Assembly: GCA_964509295.1 (NCBI GenBank) | Contig: CAZDWS010000006.1 | Span: 162,562-226,561 of the forward strand | Source of the DNA: JBGSQR01 sp964509295 | Lineage (GTDB): Bacteria; Desulfobacterota; Desulfuromonadia; Geobacterales; Pseudopelobacteraceae | Direction of reading: 5' to 3' | Length of the DNA: 64,000 nt | Shown here: in pieces, positions 1 through 8,330 of the stretch | How positions within the stretch are numbered: position 1 is the first letter of the stretch | Layout of the letters: each line of letters starts with the position of its first letter | Notes under the pieces: generated by a model | Database searches by the model: none | The model's input: only the letters and a program-made list of their open reading frames with translations | What the model was told of the DNA's origin: nothing | Translations under genes and position numbers: made by a program

Positions 1-66
1 CAAAGGGAGTTTTGTTAATAATCTTTAGGGTGTTTGCGCAGGTGAGTTTTCAGGTGCGGGACTTTG

Positions 67-102
67 TATAATCTTGACCTGGTAGTATCATGATAGTATC
101 GT
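67..102 (+). promoter_or_regulatory. Possible promoter/operator upstream of the RhuM-Fic gene
   Basis: A TTGACC hexamer (74-79) is followed 17 bases later by a weak TATCGT. The spacer carries a perfect 10-bp palindrome, TATCATGATA (86-95), and the heptamer TAGTATC occurs twice (83-89 and 94-100). A palindrome inside a promoter spacer would suit a repressor site. The gene start is about 135 bases downstream, so this is only a candidate. Confidence 0.25.
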
Positions 103-234
103 ATTTTGTATCTGTTCGGGCTTGTCGAGCTGCATACCTGGCTGAATTAACCGGATTTTGATTAACTAACTTATTGGAAAAGATATGCTTGGAGAATGTT
201 AAGCGCTCTTAGACTGTATTGAGAGGATTTGTTG

Positions 235-1230
235 ATGACAGTTCCTGATAAGTCAATCATTCTTTATCAAAGTCCAGATGGTCGTGCAAACTTAGAGGTA
301 AACCTTCACGGAGATTCAATCTGGCTTTCGCAATCACAGTTAGCAGAGTTGTTTGAAGTAAATGTTCCGGCAATTTCTAAGCATGTTCGTAATATTTTAG
401 CTAGCGGAGAGCTTGATGTTTTGTCAACTGTTTCCAAAATGGAAAGAGTTCAAATCGAAGGTGGACGAAAGGTCAAGCGGCTCCACGAAATGTATAACCT
501 AGACATGACTATTTCAATTGGCTACAGGGTCAATTCAGCCAAGGCAACGCGTTTTCGTATTTGGGCTACCCAGGTTTTAAAAGATCATATTGTCAAAGGG
601 TATACAATCAACGATCAGCGTTTTCGTGAGCAGGCCGAAAAGCTTACTGAAATGCGCCAGACGGTTGAACTGATGGCTCGAACTCTTGCCAGTCAGGAGC
701 TTGTCAGCGAAACCGGTAAAGATGTGTTGAAGGTTATCACTGACTATGCCTATGCTCTGAATCTGCTGGATCGCTATGACCACGGTACACTTGCCATAGA
801 TGGCACTACCAGGCTGGCATTGCATGTAATTAAGTACGATGAGGCCATTGCGATTGTCGAGTCTATGAAGAGTGCGTTTGATGGTCTTTTTGGTATGGAG
901 AAGGATAACGGATTCAAGAGCTCTCTTGGGGCCATCTACCAGACTTTTGCAGGTGAAGAGCTTTATACGAGCATTGAGGAGAAAGGCGCCAATCTCCTCT
1001 ACTTTGTTGTCTAAAATCATGCCTTCAGTGATGGTAATAAACGGATCGCTGCTGCCCTGTTTGTCTACTTCCTTGGTATGAATAATGTGCTCTATCGTCC
1101 GGATGGGAGCAAGCGACTGGCGGATAATGCCCTGGTGGCACTGACATTGTTGATCGCCGAGAGTCGGCCGGACGAGAAGGACACTATCGTTAAAGTAATT
1201 GTAAATCTAATCAATCGGAATAATGATTGA
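235..1230 (+). pseudogene. RhuM-family / Fic-domain protein interrupted by one in-frame stop
   Basis: The N-terminal part matches the RhuM virulence-protein family (typical phrases are WLSQSQLAELF and YNLDMTISIGYRVNS). A TAA at 1012-1014 (codon 260) stops translation. The same frame continues without further interruption to TGA at 1228-1230, and the first residues after the stop are NHAFSDGNKRIAA, the Fic motif HxFx(D/E)GNxR (His 262, Gly-Asn 267-268). The full reading would give about 331 residues, a usual length for RhuM-Fic fusions. The expected residue at the stop is Lys, so a single AAA to TAA change explains it. ATG 235 is preferred over the upstream TTG codons because GAGAGGA lies 7 bases before it. 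Fic domains usually AMPylate target proteins; as it stands the product would lack that motif. A sequencing error remains possible. Confidence 0.8.
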
Positions 1231-1263
1231 AAATAAGCGCTTTACGATAAAGGAACCGGTATT

Positions 1264-2682
1264 TTGACTAAACAACGCATTGAAAAAGACCTGTTGGGGG
1301 AGTGCGAAGTCCCTGCCGATGCACTATACGGCATTCATACCGTGCGGGCTGTTGAAAATTTTACGCTTTCCGGGCGGCGGGTGAACTCGGGCCTGATTCA
1401 CGCTTACGGTGCTGTGAAACTTGCCTGCGTCCGCACCAATCGTGAACTGGGATTTTGTGAAGAAACCAAGGCCGATGCCATGGAACAGGCTTGCAACGAG
1501 ATGATGGCGGGAGGACTGGACAGCCATATTCTTGTGGATGCCTTGCAGGGCGGGGCGGGTACCTCGACCAATATGAATGTGAACGAGGTGCTGGCCAACC
1601 GTACTCTGCAGCTGCTGGGGCGCCAGCCGGGAGAGTATGCTTTCGTCAGTCCGCTGGCAGATGTCAACCTGCATCAATCAACTAATGATACCTATCCGAC
1701 CGCACTCAAGGTGGCGGCTATTCTGAAATTGCGCCTGCTGGAGCGCGAACTGGTTGCGCTGCAGGAGGCCTTTCAGCAGAAGGAGAAGGAGTTTGCCCAT
1801 ATCGTCAAGATCGGCCGGACCCAGATGCAGGATGCCGTCCTGACCACGCTGGGCAGGGAAATGTCTGCCTATGCCGAGGCCTTTGGCCGTGACCGCTGGC
1901 GGGTTTACAAGTGCGAAGAGCGGCTGAGGGTGGTTAATCTGGGGGGGACGGCCATCGGTACCGGCCTGGGCGCACCACGTAAATTCATCTTCCGTGCTGT
2001 GGAAAATCTGCGCAGCTTAACCGGACTCGGTCTGGCCCGGGCTGAAAACCTGATCGACTGCACCCAGAATGCCGATGTTTTTGTTGAGGTCAGCGGTATC
2101 CTCAAAGCCTGCGCCAGTAACCTGCTGAAAATATCCGGTGATCTGCGGCTGCTCTCCAGCGGTCCGGATGCCGGCCTTGGTGAATTGAAGCTTCCGAGGC
2201 TTCAAGCCGGTTCATCGATCATGCCGGGCAAGGTCAACCCTGTCATTCCGGAGGCTGTTTCACAGGCTGCCATGCAGGTCATGGCCAATGACCATGCTAT
2301 TACCCAGGCTTCGTCCATGGGGAGTCTGGAGCTGAACCCGTTTATGCCGCTGATCGCAGATAGCCTTTTGACCAGTCTGGATCTGCTTTCCAATGCCTGT
2401 TTTCTGCTGCGCAGTCGTTGTGTGGAAGGTATTGAGGCGGATGAGGCGCGTTGTGGCGGATATGTGGAAAGCTCAACCGCATCGGTGACTGCGCTGGTGG
2501 GCCTGATCGGATATAAAGCTGCTGAAGAGATCGCCTCGGAAGCAAGGTGCAGCGGCAAAAGTATACGTTCCATTCTTGTCGAGCGCGGCATGATGACAGT
2601 GGAGCAGTTTGACGAGCTTACATCTGCGGCGAGTGTCACGCGGCTTGGCTCTCCAGCCGGGAAGGATGAAACAAAACCATGA
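1264..2682 (+). CDS. aspA: Aspartate ammonia-lyase (aspartase/fumarase superfamily)
   Basis: This 472-residue protein has the full length of bacterial aspartases, which deaminate L-aspartate to fumarate and ammonia in the cytoplasm. The superfamily signature GSSIMPGKVNP lies at residues 316-326 and contains the mobile catalytic serine loop. GTSTNMNVNE near residue 97 and HQSTND near 138 are two further conserved blocks. The start is a TTG at 1264, preceded by AAAGGA nine bases upstream; no ATG is available nearby. Its stop overlaps the hydF start in ATGA, so the two are translationally coupled. Aspartase genes sit beside hydF in other hydrogenase-maturation clusters, which suggests a role in that pathway, although a general catabolic role is not excluded. 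Confidence 0.9.
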   Translation: MTKQRIEKDLLGECEVPADALYGIHTVRAVENFTLSGRRVNSGLIHAYGAVKLACVRTNRELGFCEETKADAMEQACNEMMAGGLDSHILVDALQGGAGTSTNMNVNEVLANRTLQLLGRQPGEYAFVSPLADVNLHQSTNDTYPTALKVAAILKLRLLERELVALQEAFQQKEKEFAHIVKIGRTQMQDAVLTTLGREMSAYAEAFGRDRWRVYKCEERLRVVNLGGTAIGTGLGAPRKFIFRAVENLRSLTGLGLARAENLIDCTQNADVFVEVSGILKACASNLLKISGDLRLLSSGPDAGLGELKLPRLQAGSSIMPGKVNPVIPEAVSQAAMQVMANDHAITQASSMGSLELNPFMPLIADSLLTSLDLLSNACFLLRSRCVEGIEADEARCGGYVESSTASVTALVGLIGYKAAEEIASEARCSGKSIRSILVERGMMTVEQFDELTSAASVTRLGSPAGKDETKP

Positions 2683-3908
2683 ATAACACACCAAAAGGCA
2701 TGCGCCTGCACATTGGCTTGTTCGGCCGTCGCAATGTGGGTAAATCTTCTCTGTTGAATGCACTGACCAGGCAGGATGTTTCTATTGTATCCGATGTGGC
2801 CGGGACAACCACCGACCCGGTGGAAAAACCGATGGAACTTTTGCCGATCGGACCGGTACAGTTCATCGATACTGCCGGTATTGATGATGCCGGAGTGCTG
2901 GGTGAGATGCGTGTTCAGCGCACACTGCAGGTTTTTGACCGTACCGACCTGGCTGTTCTGGTTACGGCATCAGGCGAATGGGGCGAGTATGAAACCGCCA
3001 TTATGTCTGAGCTGTGCGAGCGGAAAATACCGGTAGTTGTCGTATTCAACAAGTGCGATCTTACGGCGGACAATGAAGTACAGATGTCCAGCCTTAAAGA
3101 GCTGGGGATCCAATACGTGCATACGGCAGCCACAACCGGCCAGGGGCTGATCGAGCTGCGCGAGGCAATTGTCAACTCTGCTCCGGAAGATTTTATCAAC
3201 ACTCCGACTATTGTCGGTGATCTGGTGCCTCCGGGTGAGATGGCCGTGCTGGTTGTGCCGATTGACAAGGAGGCGCCCAAGGGGCGGCTGATACTGCCGC
3301 AGGTGCAGACAATCCGTGACCTGCTTGACAATGATGCCTACAGCATGGTGGTCAAGGAGCGTGAACTGCGCGACGCGCTGGACCGTTTGAAAAGGCCGCC
3401 TGCTCTTGTAATTACGGATTCGCAGGCCTTTCTCAAGGTGGCTGCCGATACGCCGGACGAAATTCCCATGACCTCTTTTTCGATCCTGTTCGCCCGTTTC
3501 AAGGGAGATCTACCCGAGTTCGCCCGTGGCGCCCGGTCGATTGACCGGCTGCGCTCCGGCGATAAAATTCTGATCTGCGAGTCCTGTGCCCATCATCCGA
3601 TCGGCGAGGATATCGGCCGGGTCAAGCTGCCGCGCTGGCTGACCCAGTATGTGGGGGGCAAGCTGGAATTCATCCATGTGCAGGGGCATGATTTTCCCGT
3701 TGACCTGACACCCTATAAGCTGGTGATACACTGCGGAGCCTGCATGCAGAACAGGCGCGAGGTGCTGACAAAGATCATCCGCTGCCGCCAGGCCGGGGTG
3801 CCGATTACCAACTACGGCATAGCCATTGCTTTTTCCCTAGGCATTTGCCAGAGGGCATTGCAGCCTTTTCCCGATGCTCTGGAGGCGTTCATGGGAAACC
3901 GGGACTAG
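2679..3908 (+). CDS. hydF: [FeFe]-hydrogenase maturation GTPase HydF
   Basis: HydF is the GTPase scaffold on which the diiron subcluster of the [FeFe]-hydrogenase H-cluster is assembled and from which it is delivered. The N-terminal GTPase domain shows the P-loop GRRNVGKSS (16-24), DTAG (64-67) and NKCD (near 125). The C-terminal cluster-binding part has C303-x-H305, then 46 residues, then C352-x2-C355, which fits the HydF signature CxHx(46-53)CxxC. The length of 409 residues is normal. The start overlaps the stop of aspA by four bases. The partner radical-SAM genes hydE and hydG and the hydrogenase itself are not in the window. Confidence 0.95.
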   Translation: MNNTPKGMRLHIGLFGRRNVGKSSLLNALTRQDVSIVSDVAGTTTDPVEKPMELLPIGPVQFIDTAGIDDAGVLGEMRVQRTLQVFDRTDLAVLVTASGEWGEYETAIMSELCERKIPVVVVFNKCDLTADNEVQMSSLKELGIQYVHTAATTGQGLIELREAIVNSAPEDFINTPTIVGDLVPPGEMAVLVVPIDKEAPKGRLILPQVQTIRDLLDNDAYSMVVKERELRDALDRLKRPPALVITDSQAFLKVAADTPDEIPMTSFSILFARFKGDLPEFARGARSIDRLRSGDKILICESCAHHPIGEDIGRVKLPRWLTQYVGGKLEFIHVQGHDFPVDLTPYKLVIHCGACMQNRREVLTKIIRCRQAGVPITNYGIAIAFSLGICQRALQPFPDALEAFMGNRD

Positions 3909-3927
3909 GGGCTGGGAGGCCACTAAC

Positions 3928-3976
3928 CTTGAACCATGAACTTTGAACCACGAACTTTGAACTTTGAACTTTGAAC
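3928..3976. repeat. GAAC-rich short tandem repeat, copy 1
   Basis: The gap between hydF and the next gene is filled by degenerate copies of GAACTTTGAAC or GAACCATGAAC. A related block with both orientations lies at 32679-32738. It looks like a dispersed intergenic element; no function is evident. Confidence 0.75.
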
Positions 3977-3989
3977 AAAAAAGGTGTCT

Positions 3990-4865
3990 ATGACTTCTAA
4001 CGATATTAAAGCTGTTTTGGACAGCCTTTACGAAAACAGGTCAGCTACACAGCTGGCTAATGATCCACTTTCCTTCTGCCACCGTTTCAGTGATCCGGCC
4101 GATCAGGAGGTGGCCGGACTGATTGCATCGTCGTTTGCCTATGGCAATGTGAATATCATTCTGCGGACGCTTGACGGGATTTTCGCAAAAACAGGCGATT
4201 CTCCTCTAGGTTTTGTCAGGCAGTTTGAACCTTTAGATGGACTGAAACTGTTCAAAGGTTTCAAACATCGCTTCAATGACAGCCGTGATCTGTGTGCCCT
4301 GTTTCTGGCTATCCAGCTGATGATTCGTGAATCCGGCAGTATCAACGCCTATTTTTTGCGCCAGCATGATGTGGATGCTGTAAATCTGACATCTGCACTG
4401 GATGGTTTTTCCGCGTCGATCAAGAGTTTTGATTTCAGCTCTGTATATGGTCAGGCGGAAATTCCAAGAGACGCCTATTTCCCCTTTTTCTTTCCGGCAC
4501 CTGCCTCCGGAAGTGCCTGTAAGCGCCTCTGCATGTATCTGCGCTGGATGGTCAGGCCATCAGACGGTGTTGATCTGGGGATCTGGCAAGGTGTCAGTCC
4601 GTCACAGCTGATTATACCGGTTGATACACATATTCAGCGCATTTGCAGGTATCTGGGTTTTACAACCCGCAAAAGCGCAGACTGGCGCATGGCTTGCGAA
4701 ATAACAGCGGCCTTGCGATTGCTGGATCAGGATGATCCTGTAAAGTATGATTTTTCCATTGCACACCTTGGAATATCTGAAGGTTGTGACGGTAAAGATC
4801 TGGCTGTTTGCCGTTCCTGTCAGATTTCAGGAATCTGTTCTCAAAACAGCGCTATCAAAGCATGA
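3990..4865 (+). CDS. DUF2400/TIGR02757 family protein with endonuclease III-like core and Fe-S motif
   Basis: The 291-residue protein belongs to the uncharacterised TIGR02757/DUF2400 family. Its C-terminal half resembles HhH-GPD DNA glycosylases: VDTHIQRIC (211-219) parallels the endonuclease III segment around its catalytic aspartate, placing Asp 212 in that position. It is followed by C266-x7-C274-x2-C277-x5-C283, close to the CX6CX2CX5C [4Fe-4S] loop of that family. The helix-hairpin-helix with the catalytic lysine is not recognisable. It may therefore bind DNA or repair bases, but activity is inferred. ATG 3990 is chosen over GTG 3984 because AAGGTG lies just before it. Confidence 0.75.
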   Translation: MTSNDIKAVLDSLYENRSATQLANDPLSFCHRFSDPADQEVAGLIASSFAYGNVNIILRTLDGIFAKTGDSPLGFVRQFEPLDGLKLFKGFKHRFNDSRDLCALFLAIQLMIRESGSINAYFLRQHDVDAVNLTSALDGFSASIKSFDFSSVYGQAEIPRDAYFPFFFPAPASGSACKRLCMYLRWMVRPSDGVDLGIWQGVSPSQLIIPVDTHIQRICRYLGFTTRKSADWRMACEITAALRLLDQDDPVKYDFSIAHLGISEGCDGKDLAVCRSCQISGICSQNSAIKA

Positions 4866-4881
4866 GGGGATTTTTAATAAA

Positions 4882-4910
4882 TTGACACTCAAAAGCCTTT
4901 CTGATATAGG
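4882..4910 (+). promoter_or_regulatory. Sigma-70-like promoter before the zinc-ribbon protein gene
   Basis: TTGACA (4882-4887) and TATAGG (4905-4910) are separated by 17 bases, about 65 bases upstream of the start codon at 4977. The -35 box is perfect and the -10 box is fair. The rest of this 111-base gap shows nothing else. Confidence 0.5.
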
Positions 4911-4976
4911 ATACGTTGTTTCAGCTAGTTACATGATCAACAAGCTGTCCCACCACAAATAACCGGGGAGTCGTAG

Positions 4977-6407
4977 ATGATAATCCAGTGTGAACATTGT
5001 AGAACCAAGTTCAAGCTTGATGATGCCAAGGTTAAAGACACAGGGGTCAAGGTTCGTTGTGCAAAGTGTCGGAATGTCTTTAAGGTTTCTAAAGATCAGT
5101 CGCAACTTGCCGAAAAACCAGACTTTGCAGCAATGCTTGGGCATAGCGCTGATGCTGCAGTTGTCAGTGCCGTTCCCGTTGCATTTGAAATTGATCACGG
5201 TTCAGAGGCAGTAACAACAGCTGGATCTGATTTTGATTCCTCTACTTTTGAATTGGATGAGGTTAGTGATAAATCATTAAGTTCGGAGAAGGAGACTTTC
5301 GAACTTTCAAATGATGAATTTACCCTGCCGGCTGTTTCACCGGAAGAGTTTGATGTTTCTTCTCTCGCCCTTGATGATGAAACAGCATTTGCTGTTGAGC
5401 AATCTGCGATGGGCAGTGAAACAATGGACTTTTCCGAAATAGCTGCCGACGGAATTGCTCAAGATACTGACAAGGCCATGGTTGCTTCATCCAGTTTTAC
5501 AGGTATGGATGATATGGTTTCAGAGGCGCCTTCTGATCAGAGTAAGCCTGATCTGGATGGTTTTATGGATTCCATCGAGTCCCATGAGCCGGCCGGGTCA
5601 GATGTCTCGAAATCCACCTATACCGATGAAGAATTTCATCTGGGAGAAATCGATTTTGGCGACGAACTGGATACTACAACCAGTCACCAGATCAATCCGG
5701 AGAATGTTGAAGAAGATCACAATCTGCTATTTGTTCCTCTTGAAGAACCGCTGGACAAAGTTAAAGCCGCTGATGACTTTGAGCCAGTTGTAGTTCCTGC
5801 TGTGGCTGCAGTAGCGGAAGACACCACCAAGGTGCCTGAGGTAGCTGCCCAGGAAGAACTCCCGCCGCTTTCCATCTCTTCACGACGTAAGTCACCATCA
5901 ACAATGTTTATGGCCATGGTCGGCCTGCTTGTTGCCGGAGTTATCGCTCTGTTTGCTTTTTTCGGCCTTGAAAAGTCAACCGTAGTGGTATCAAAACCTG
6001 GTGAAGGCGGCATCAAGATTTCTCTGCAAAATGTAAAGGCTTCTTTTGTCAAGAACAGCACCGTTGGTGACCTGCTTGTCATATCCGGTGAGGCTGTCAA
6101 TAACTATGATACGCCAAGGGCCGCCATCCAGGTTATGGGAACACTATATTCCGCAGACAACAAGGTGCTGATGACCAAAAATGCCTATGCGGGGAATCCT
6201 ATTTCCAAAGAGCAGCTGGCAACCATGACAGCGGAAAAGATTGAAGCTGCCATGTCCAACCAGTTTGGCGATTCACTGGCAAATATGGAAGTTGCGCCTG
6301 GAAAAGCGATACCGTTTGTAATTGTTCTTTCGAATGTCCCTGCGGAAGCAAAACAGATCGGCTGCGATCTGATCGGCTCAACAGGTGCTGCACCAGCTAA
6401 AAAGTAA
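4977..6407 (+). CDS. Zinc-ribbon (MJ0042-type) membrane-anchored protein with DUF3426 C-terminus
   Basis: Residues 1-35 form a zinc ribbon of the MJ0042 type with C5-x2-C8 and C28-x2-C31. Residues of about 40-290 are acidic, Ser/Glu/Asp-rich and of low complexity, probably disordered. One transmembrane helix lies at about 308-330. The remaining C-terminal part (about 340-476) matches the DUF3426 type and would lie outside the membrane. Proteins with this layout are common in deltaproteobacteria; their role is unknown. GGGGAG precedes the ATG. The gene ends at a strong shared terminator and stands alone. Confidence 0.8.
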   Translation: MIIQCEHCRTKFKLDDAKVKDTGVKVRCAKCRNVFKVSKDQSQLAEKPDFAAMLGHSADAAVVSAVPVAFEIDHGSEAVTTAGSDFDSSTFELDEVSDKSLSSEKETFELSNDEFTLPAVSPEEFDVSSLALDDETAFAVEQSAMGSETMDFSEIAADGIAQDTDKAMVASSSFTGMDDMVSEAPSDQSKPDLDGFMDSIESHEPAGSDVSKSTYTDEEFHLGEIDFGDELDTTTSHQINPENVEEDHNLLFVPLEEPLDKVKAADDFEPVVVPAVAAVAEDTTKVPEVAAQEELPPLSISSRRKSPSTMFMAMVGLLVAGVIALFAFFGLEKSTVVVSKPGEGGIKISLQNVKASFVKNSTVGDLLVISGEAVNNYDTPRAAIQVMGTLYSADNKVLMTKNAYAGNPISKEQLATMTAEKIEAAMSNQFGDSLANMEVAPGKAIPFVIVLSNVPAEAKQIGCDLIGSTGAAPAKK

Positions 6408-6435
6408 CTTTAGTTCGCGTATGTTATTGATAAAA

Positions 6436-6475
6436 CAAAAGGGCCGCTGATTTAGTCAGCGGCCCTTCTGTTTTA
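6436..6475. terminator. Bidirectional intrinsic terminator
   Basis: AGGGCCGCTGA and TCAGCGGCCCT pair around a TTTAG loop, with A-rich sequence on one side and T-rich on the other. It lies between the converging zinc-ribbon and FKBP genes and can serve both. Confidence 0.9.
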
Positions 6476-6493
6476 AATCCGAAAATTAAACGG

Positions 6494-7027
6494 TTATGCT
6501 ATTTCAACCAGTTTGATTTCAAAGTTCAAATCCATGCCGGCCAGTGGGTGGTTTGCATCGAGTGTGACTGATGTTTCAGTTACATCAATTACCATTACAG
6601 GCATTGGTGTTCCGTCTTCCAGAATCACTTCCATGTGATCCCCGATAGTCGGTTCAATTTCAGATGGTATTTCAGTGCGGTCAATAACAGCCACCATTTC
6701 ATCCACACGTGGGCCGTAGGCGTCATCTGACGCGATGCGTACTTTTACGCTCTGACCAGGCTCCAGTCCGATTACCGCTTCTTCAAATTTTGGAATCAGA
6801 TTGCCTTCGCCGATAACGAATTCCATTGGGCCGGAAGTCTCATGCCCTCCGCATCCACAGCCGCCATCGCCGCAGCCGCCGCTATTTTTGTCATCGCCGC
6901 AACCGCCATCATCGCAGCCGTCTCCGCATTGATCTGCAGCTTCTTCCGATGCATCGAATACGCTGCCGTCATCCAGGGTACCGATGTAGTGTACTTTAAC
7001 CTTATCGCCATTTTTTGCTTGTGCCAT
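6494..7027 (-). CDS. FKBP-type peptidyl-prolyl isomerase (SlyD-like) with a Cys-rich loop insertion
   Basis: This 177-residue protein has the two-part FKBP/IF layout of SlyD chaperone-isomerases: VHYIGTLDDGSVFD at the start, the insert-in-flap domain in the middle, and NHPLAGMDLNFEIKL at the end. SlyD normally carries a His/Cys-rich metal-binding tail. Here there is no tail; instead residues 28-65, in the loop before GPMEF, hold six cysteines (34, 38, 43, 52, 57, 59) plus His 62 among Gly and Asp. A paralogue with a different insert lies at 42159-42659. The insert probably binds metal, such as nickel or zinc; this is inferred from composition. Folding and isomerase roles follow from the family. 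Confidence 0.9.
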   Translation of the reverse strand: MAQAKNGDKVKVHYIGTLDDGSVFDASEEAADQCGDGCDDGGCGDDKNSGGCGDGGCGCGGHETSGPMEFVIGEGNLIPKFEEAVIGLEPGQSVKVRIASDDAYGPRVDEMVAVIDRTEIPSEIEPTIGDHMEVILEDGTPMPVMVIDVTETSVTLDANHPLAGMDLNFEIKLVEIA

Positions 7028-7071
7028 TGTTGTATCCTCTCTTTGTGTAGTTCAGCTTAAATTCAGAATAT

Positions 7072-7389
7072 TCAGTTTTTCGAGTTGATGCTCGATATTA
7101 TTTTATCCAGCTGCAGTGGGTCTGCGCCTGTAATCCGTACTCTTTTATGTCGTGAGGTTTCACCGGAAACTAGTTCTACTGAGGATTTTGATACGCCAAA
7201 AAGTTTTGCAAGGTATTCGCAGCAGAGTTTATTGGCCGCTCCATCAACAGGTGGTGAAGTCAGTCTGATTTTGAGTGCCTTGTCCTGTATTCCGCAGATT
7301 TCATTTTTAGATGCCCTGGGCTGGACACGCAGGTTGATAATTATTCCGTCATCGGTCTGACAGAATAATGCGTGATCAGGCCTGGTCAT
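7072..7389 (-). CDS. DUF167 / YggU family protein
   Basis: This 105-residue protein matches the DUF167 (YggU) family through LRVQPRASKNEI, PPVDGAANK and SGETSRHKRV. Structures of family members are known but no function is agreed. Its start lies inside the end of the upstream DivIVA-type gene (14-base overlap), so the two are co-translated. DUF167 genes commonly sit next to yggT, as here, in cell-envelope or division gene neighbourhoods. Confidence 0.9.
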   Translation of the reverse strand: MTRPDHALFCQTDDGIIINLRVQPRASKNEICGIQDKALKIRLTSPPVDGAANKLCCEYLAKLFGVSKSSVELVSGETSRHKRVRITGADPLQLDKIISSINSKN

Positions 7390-7828
7390 CGCCGGTAATC
7401 ATTCGTGCGTGGCTGTCCAGCAGGGATTTAAGGCTGATTTCGAACTGTATTTTCTGTCTGCGAATGTCTTCTATCCTGGCCTTGAGATCACCCAGTTGAC
7501 GTTCGGAATCCGCCACGATGCGTTCCGCTTTCAGTTCGGCTTCACCGATAATCAGTGCAGCTTCTTTCTGGGCATTGTTTTTCATTTCTTCGATGACCCT
7601 GTGAGCGGCCAGCATTGCTTCGCGCAGGTCTTTTTCCTTTTCGGAAACCTCTGCCATTTCCCGATTGTGGCGGGCCTGCAACTCTTTGAGCTCGTTGTTT
7701 TCACGAACCAGGTTTTCCATTTCTCCAGCAATGGTCTGCAGGAAAGCGTCAACATCGTCCGGGTCAAGACCGTTAAACATCTTACCCTTGAACTGTTGCT
7801 GCTGAATGTCAATCGGGGTGATTTTCAT
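7376..7828 (-). CDS. DivIVA-domain coiled-coil protein
   Basis: The first 30 residues (ITPIDIQQQQFKGKMFNGLDPDDVDAF in outline: IQ-rich stretch, Phe, then DPDDVDAFL) match the DivIVA lipid-binding head. The rest of the 150 residues is a charged coiled coil with heptads. DivIVA proteins bind curved membrane at poles or septa and recruit division or growth machinery. It lies between yggT and the DUF167 gene on the same strand, with 11 bases separating it from yggT, so the three form an operon. Confidence 0.9.
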   Translation of the reverse strand: MKITPIDIQQQQFKGKMFNGLDPDDVDAFLQTIAGEMENLVRENNELKELQARHNREMAEVSEKEKDLREAMLAAHRVIEEMKNNAQKEAALIIGEAELKAERIVADSERQLGDLKARIEDIRRQKIQFEISLKSLLDSHARMITGDDQA

Positions 7829-7839
7829 CTGTCTACCTT

Positions 7840-8160
7840 TCAGTATCTAAGTGCTGTACTTGAAGTTATCAGGTAATGATAAGCGGTGTTGAAAACTACT
7901 ATTTGTATGACATAAATCAGCGCAAATGCTACCAAAGGAGACAGATCCAGTGCACCGGTATTCGGCATATGGCGTCTGATTCTGCTTAACAGCGGTTCAG
8001 TAATACGATAGATGAATCTTACTATCGGATTATAAGGGTCCGGATTGACCCAGGACAGGATAACGCTGGCCAGCAGGACGTATTTGTAAATAGTCAGCAG
8101 TCCGTCAGCGATTTCAACTATTTTAGCTATTGCCAGAAGTATGTTGGCGATCAGAACCAC
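7840..8160 (-). CDS. YggT family integral membrane protein
   Basis: The protein has two hydrophobic helices around the conserved SWVNPDPYNPIVRFIYRITEPLL segment (SWVNPDPYNP and ITEPLL are the family marks), which identifies YggT. YggT proteins are small membrane proteins linked by position to division genes and in some bacteria to osmotic-shock tolerance. A longer reading from TTG 8211 is possible, but GTG 8160 is preferred because GGAG lies six bases upstream and family members start near this point. That gives about 106 residues. It heads the yggT-divIVA-DUF167 operon. Confidence 0.85.
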   Translation of the reverse strand: MVLIANILLAIAKIVEIADGLLTIYKYVLLASVILSWVNPDPYNPIVRFIYRITEPLLSRIRRHMPNTGALDLSPLVAFALIYVIQIVVFNTAYHYLITSSTALRY

Positions 8161-8330
8161 AGCTGTCTCCAGACTTGTTTCAAAATATAATGGAAAGATA
8201 AATACGAACAAATATGCCCTAAAGTGGTTTCAATGTCAAAGGTGAATGCGATCAACTTGCCATGCTCCGGCCACTCTGATATAAATGTTGCTCAAATGCG
8301 GTGAAAAACCGTTTTTTTACTGGAGAAAAT

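Noticed and set aside
1012..1014. Recoding (read-through) of the TAA in the Fic gene
   Set aside because: TAA is not used for selenocysteine or pyrrolysine, and no structured element was seen beyond the stop. A point mutation is simpler.
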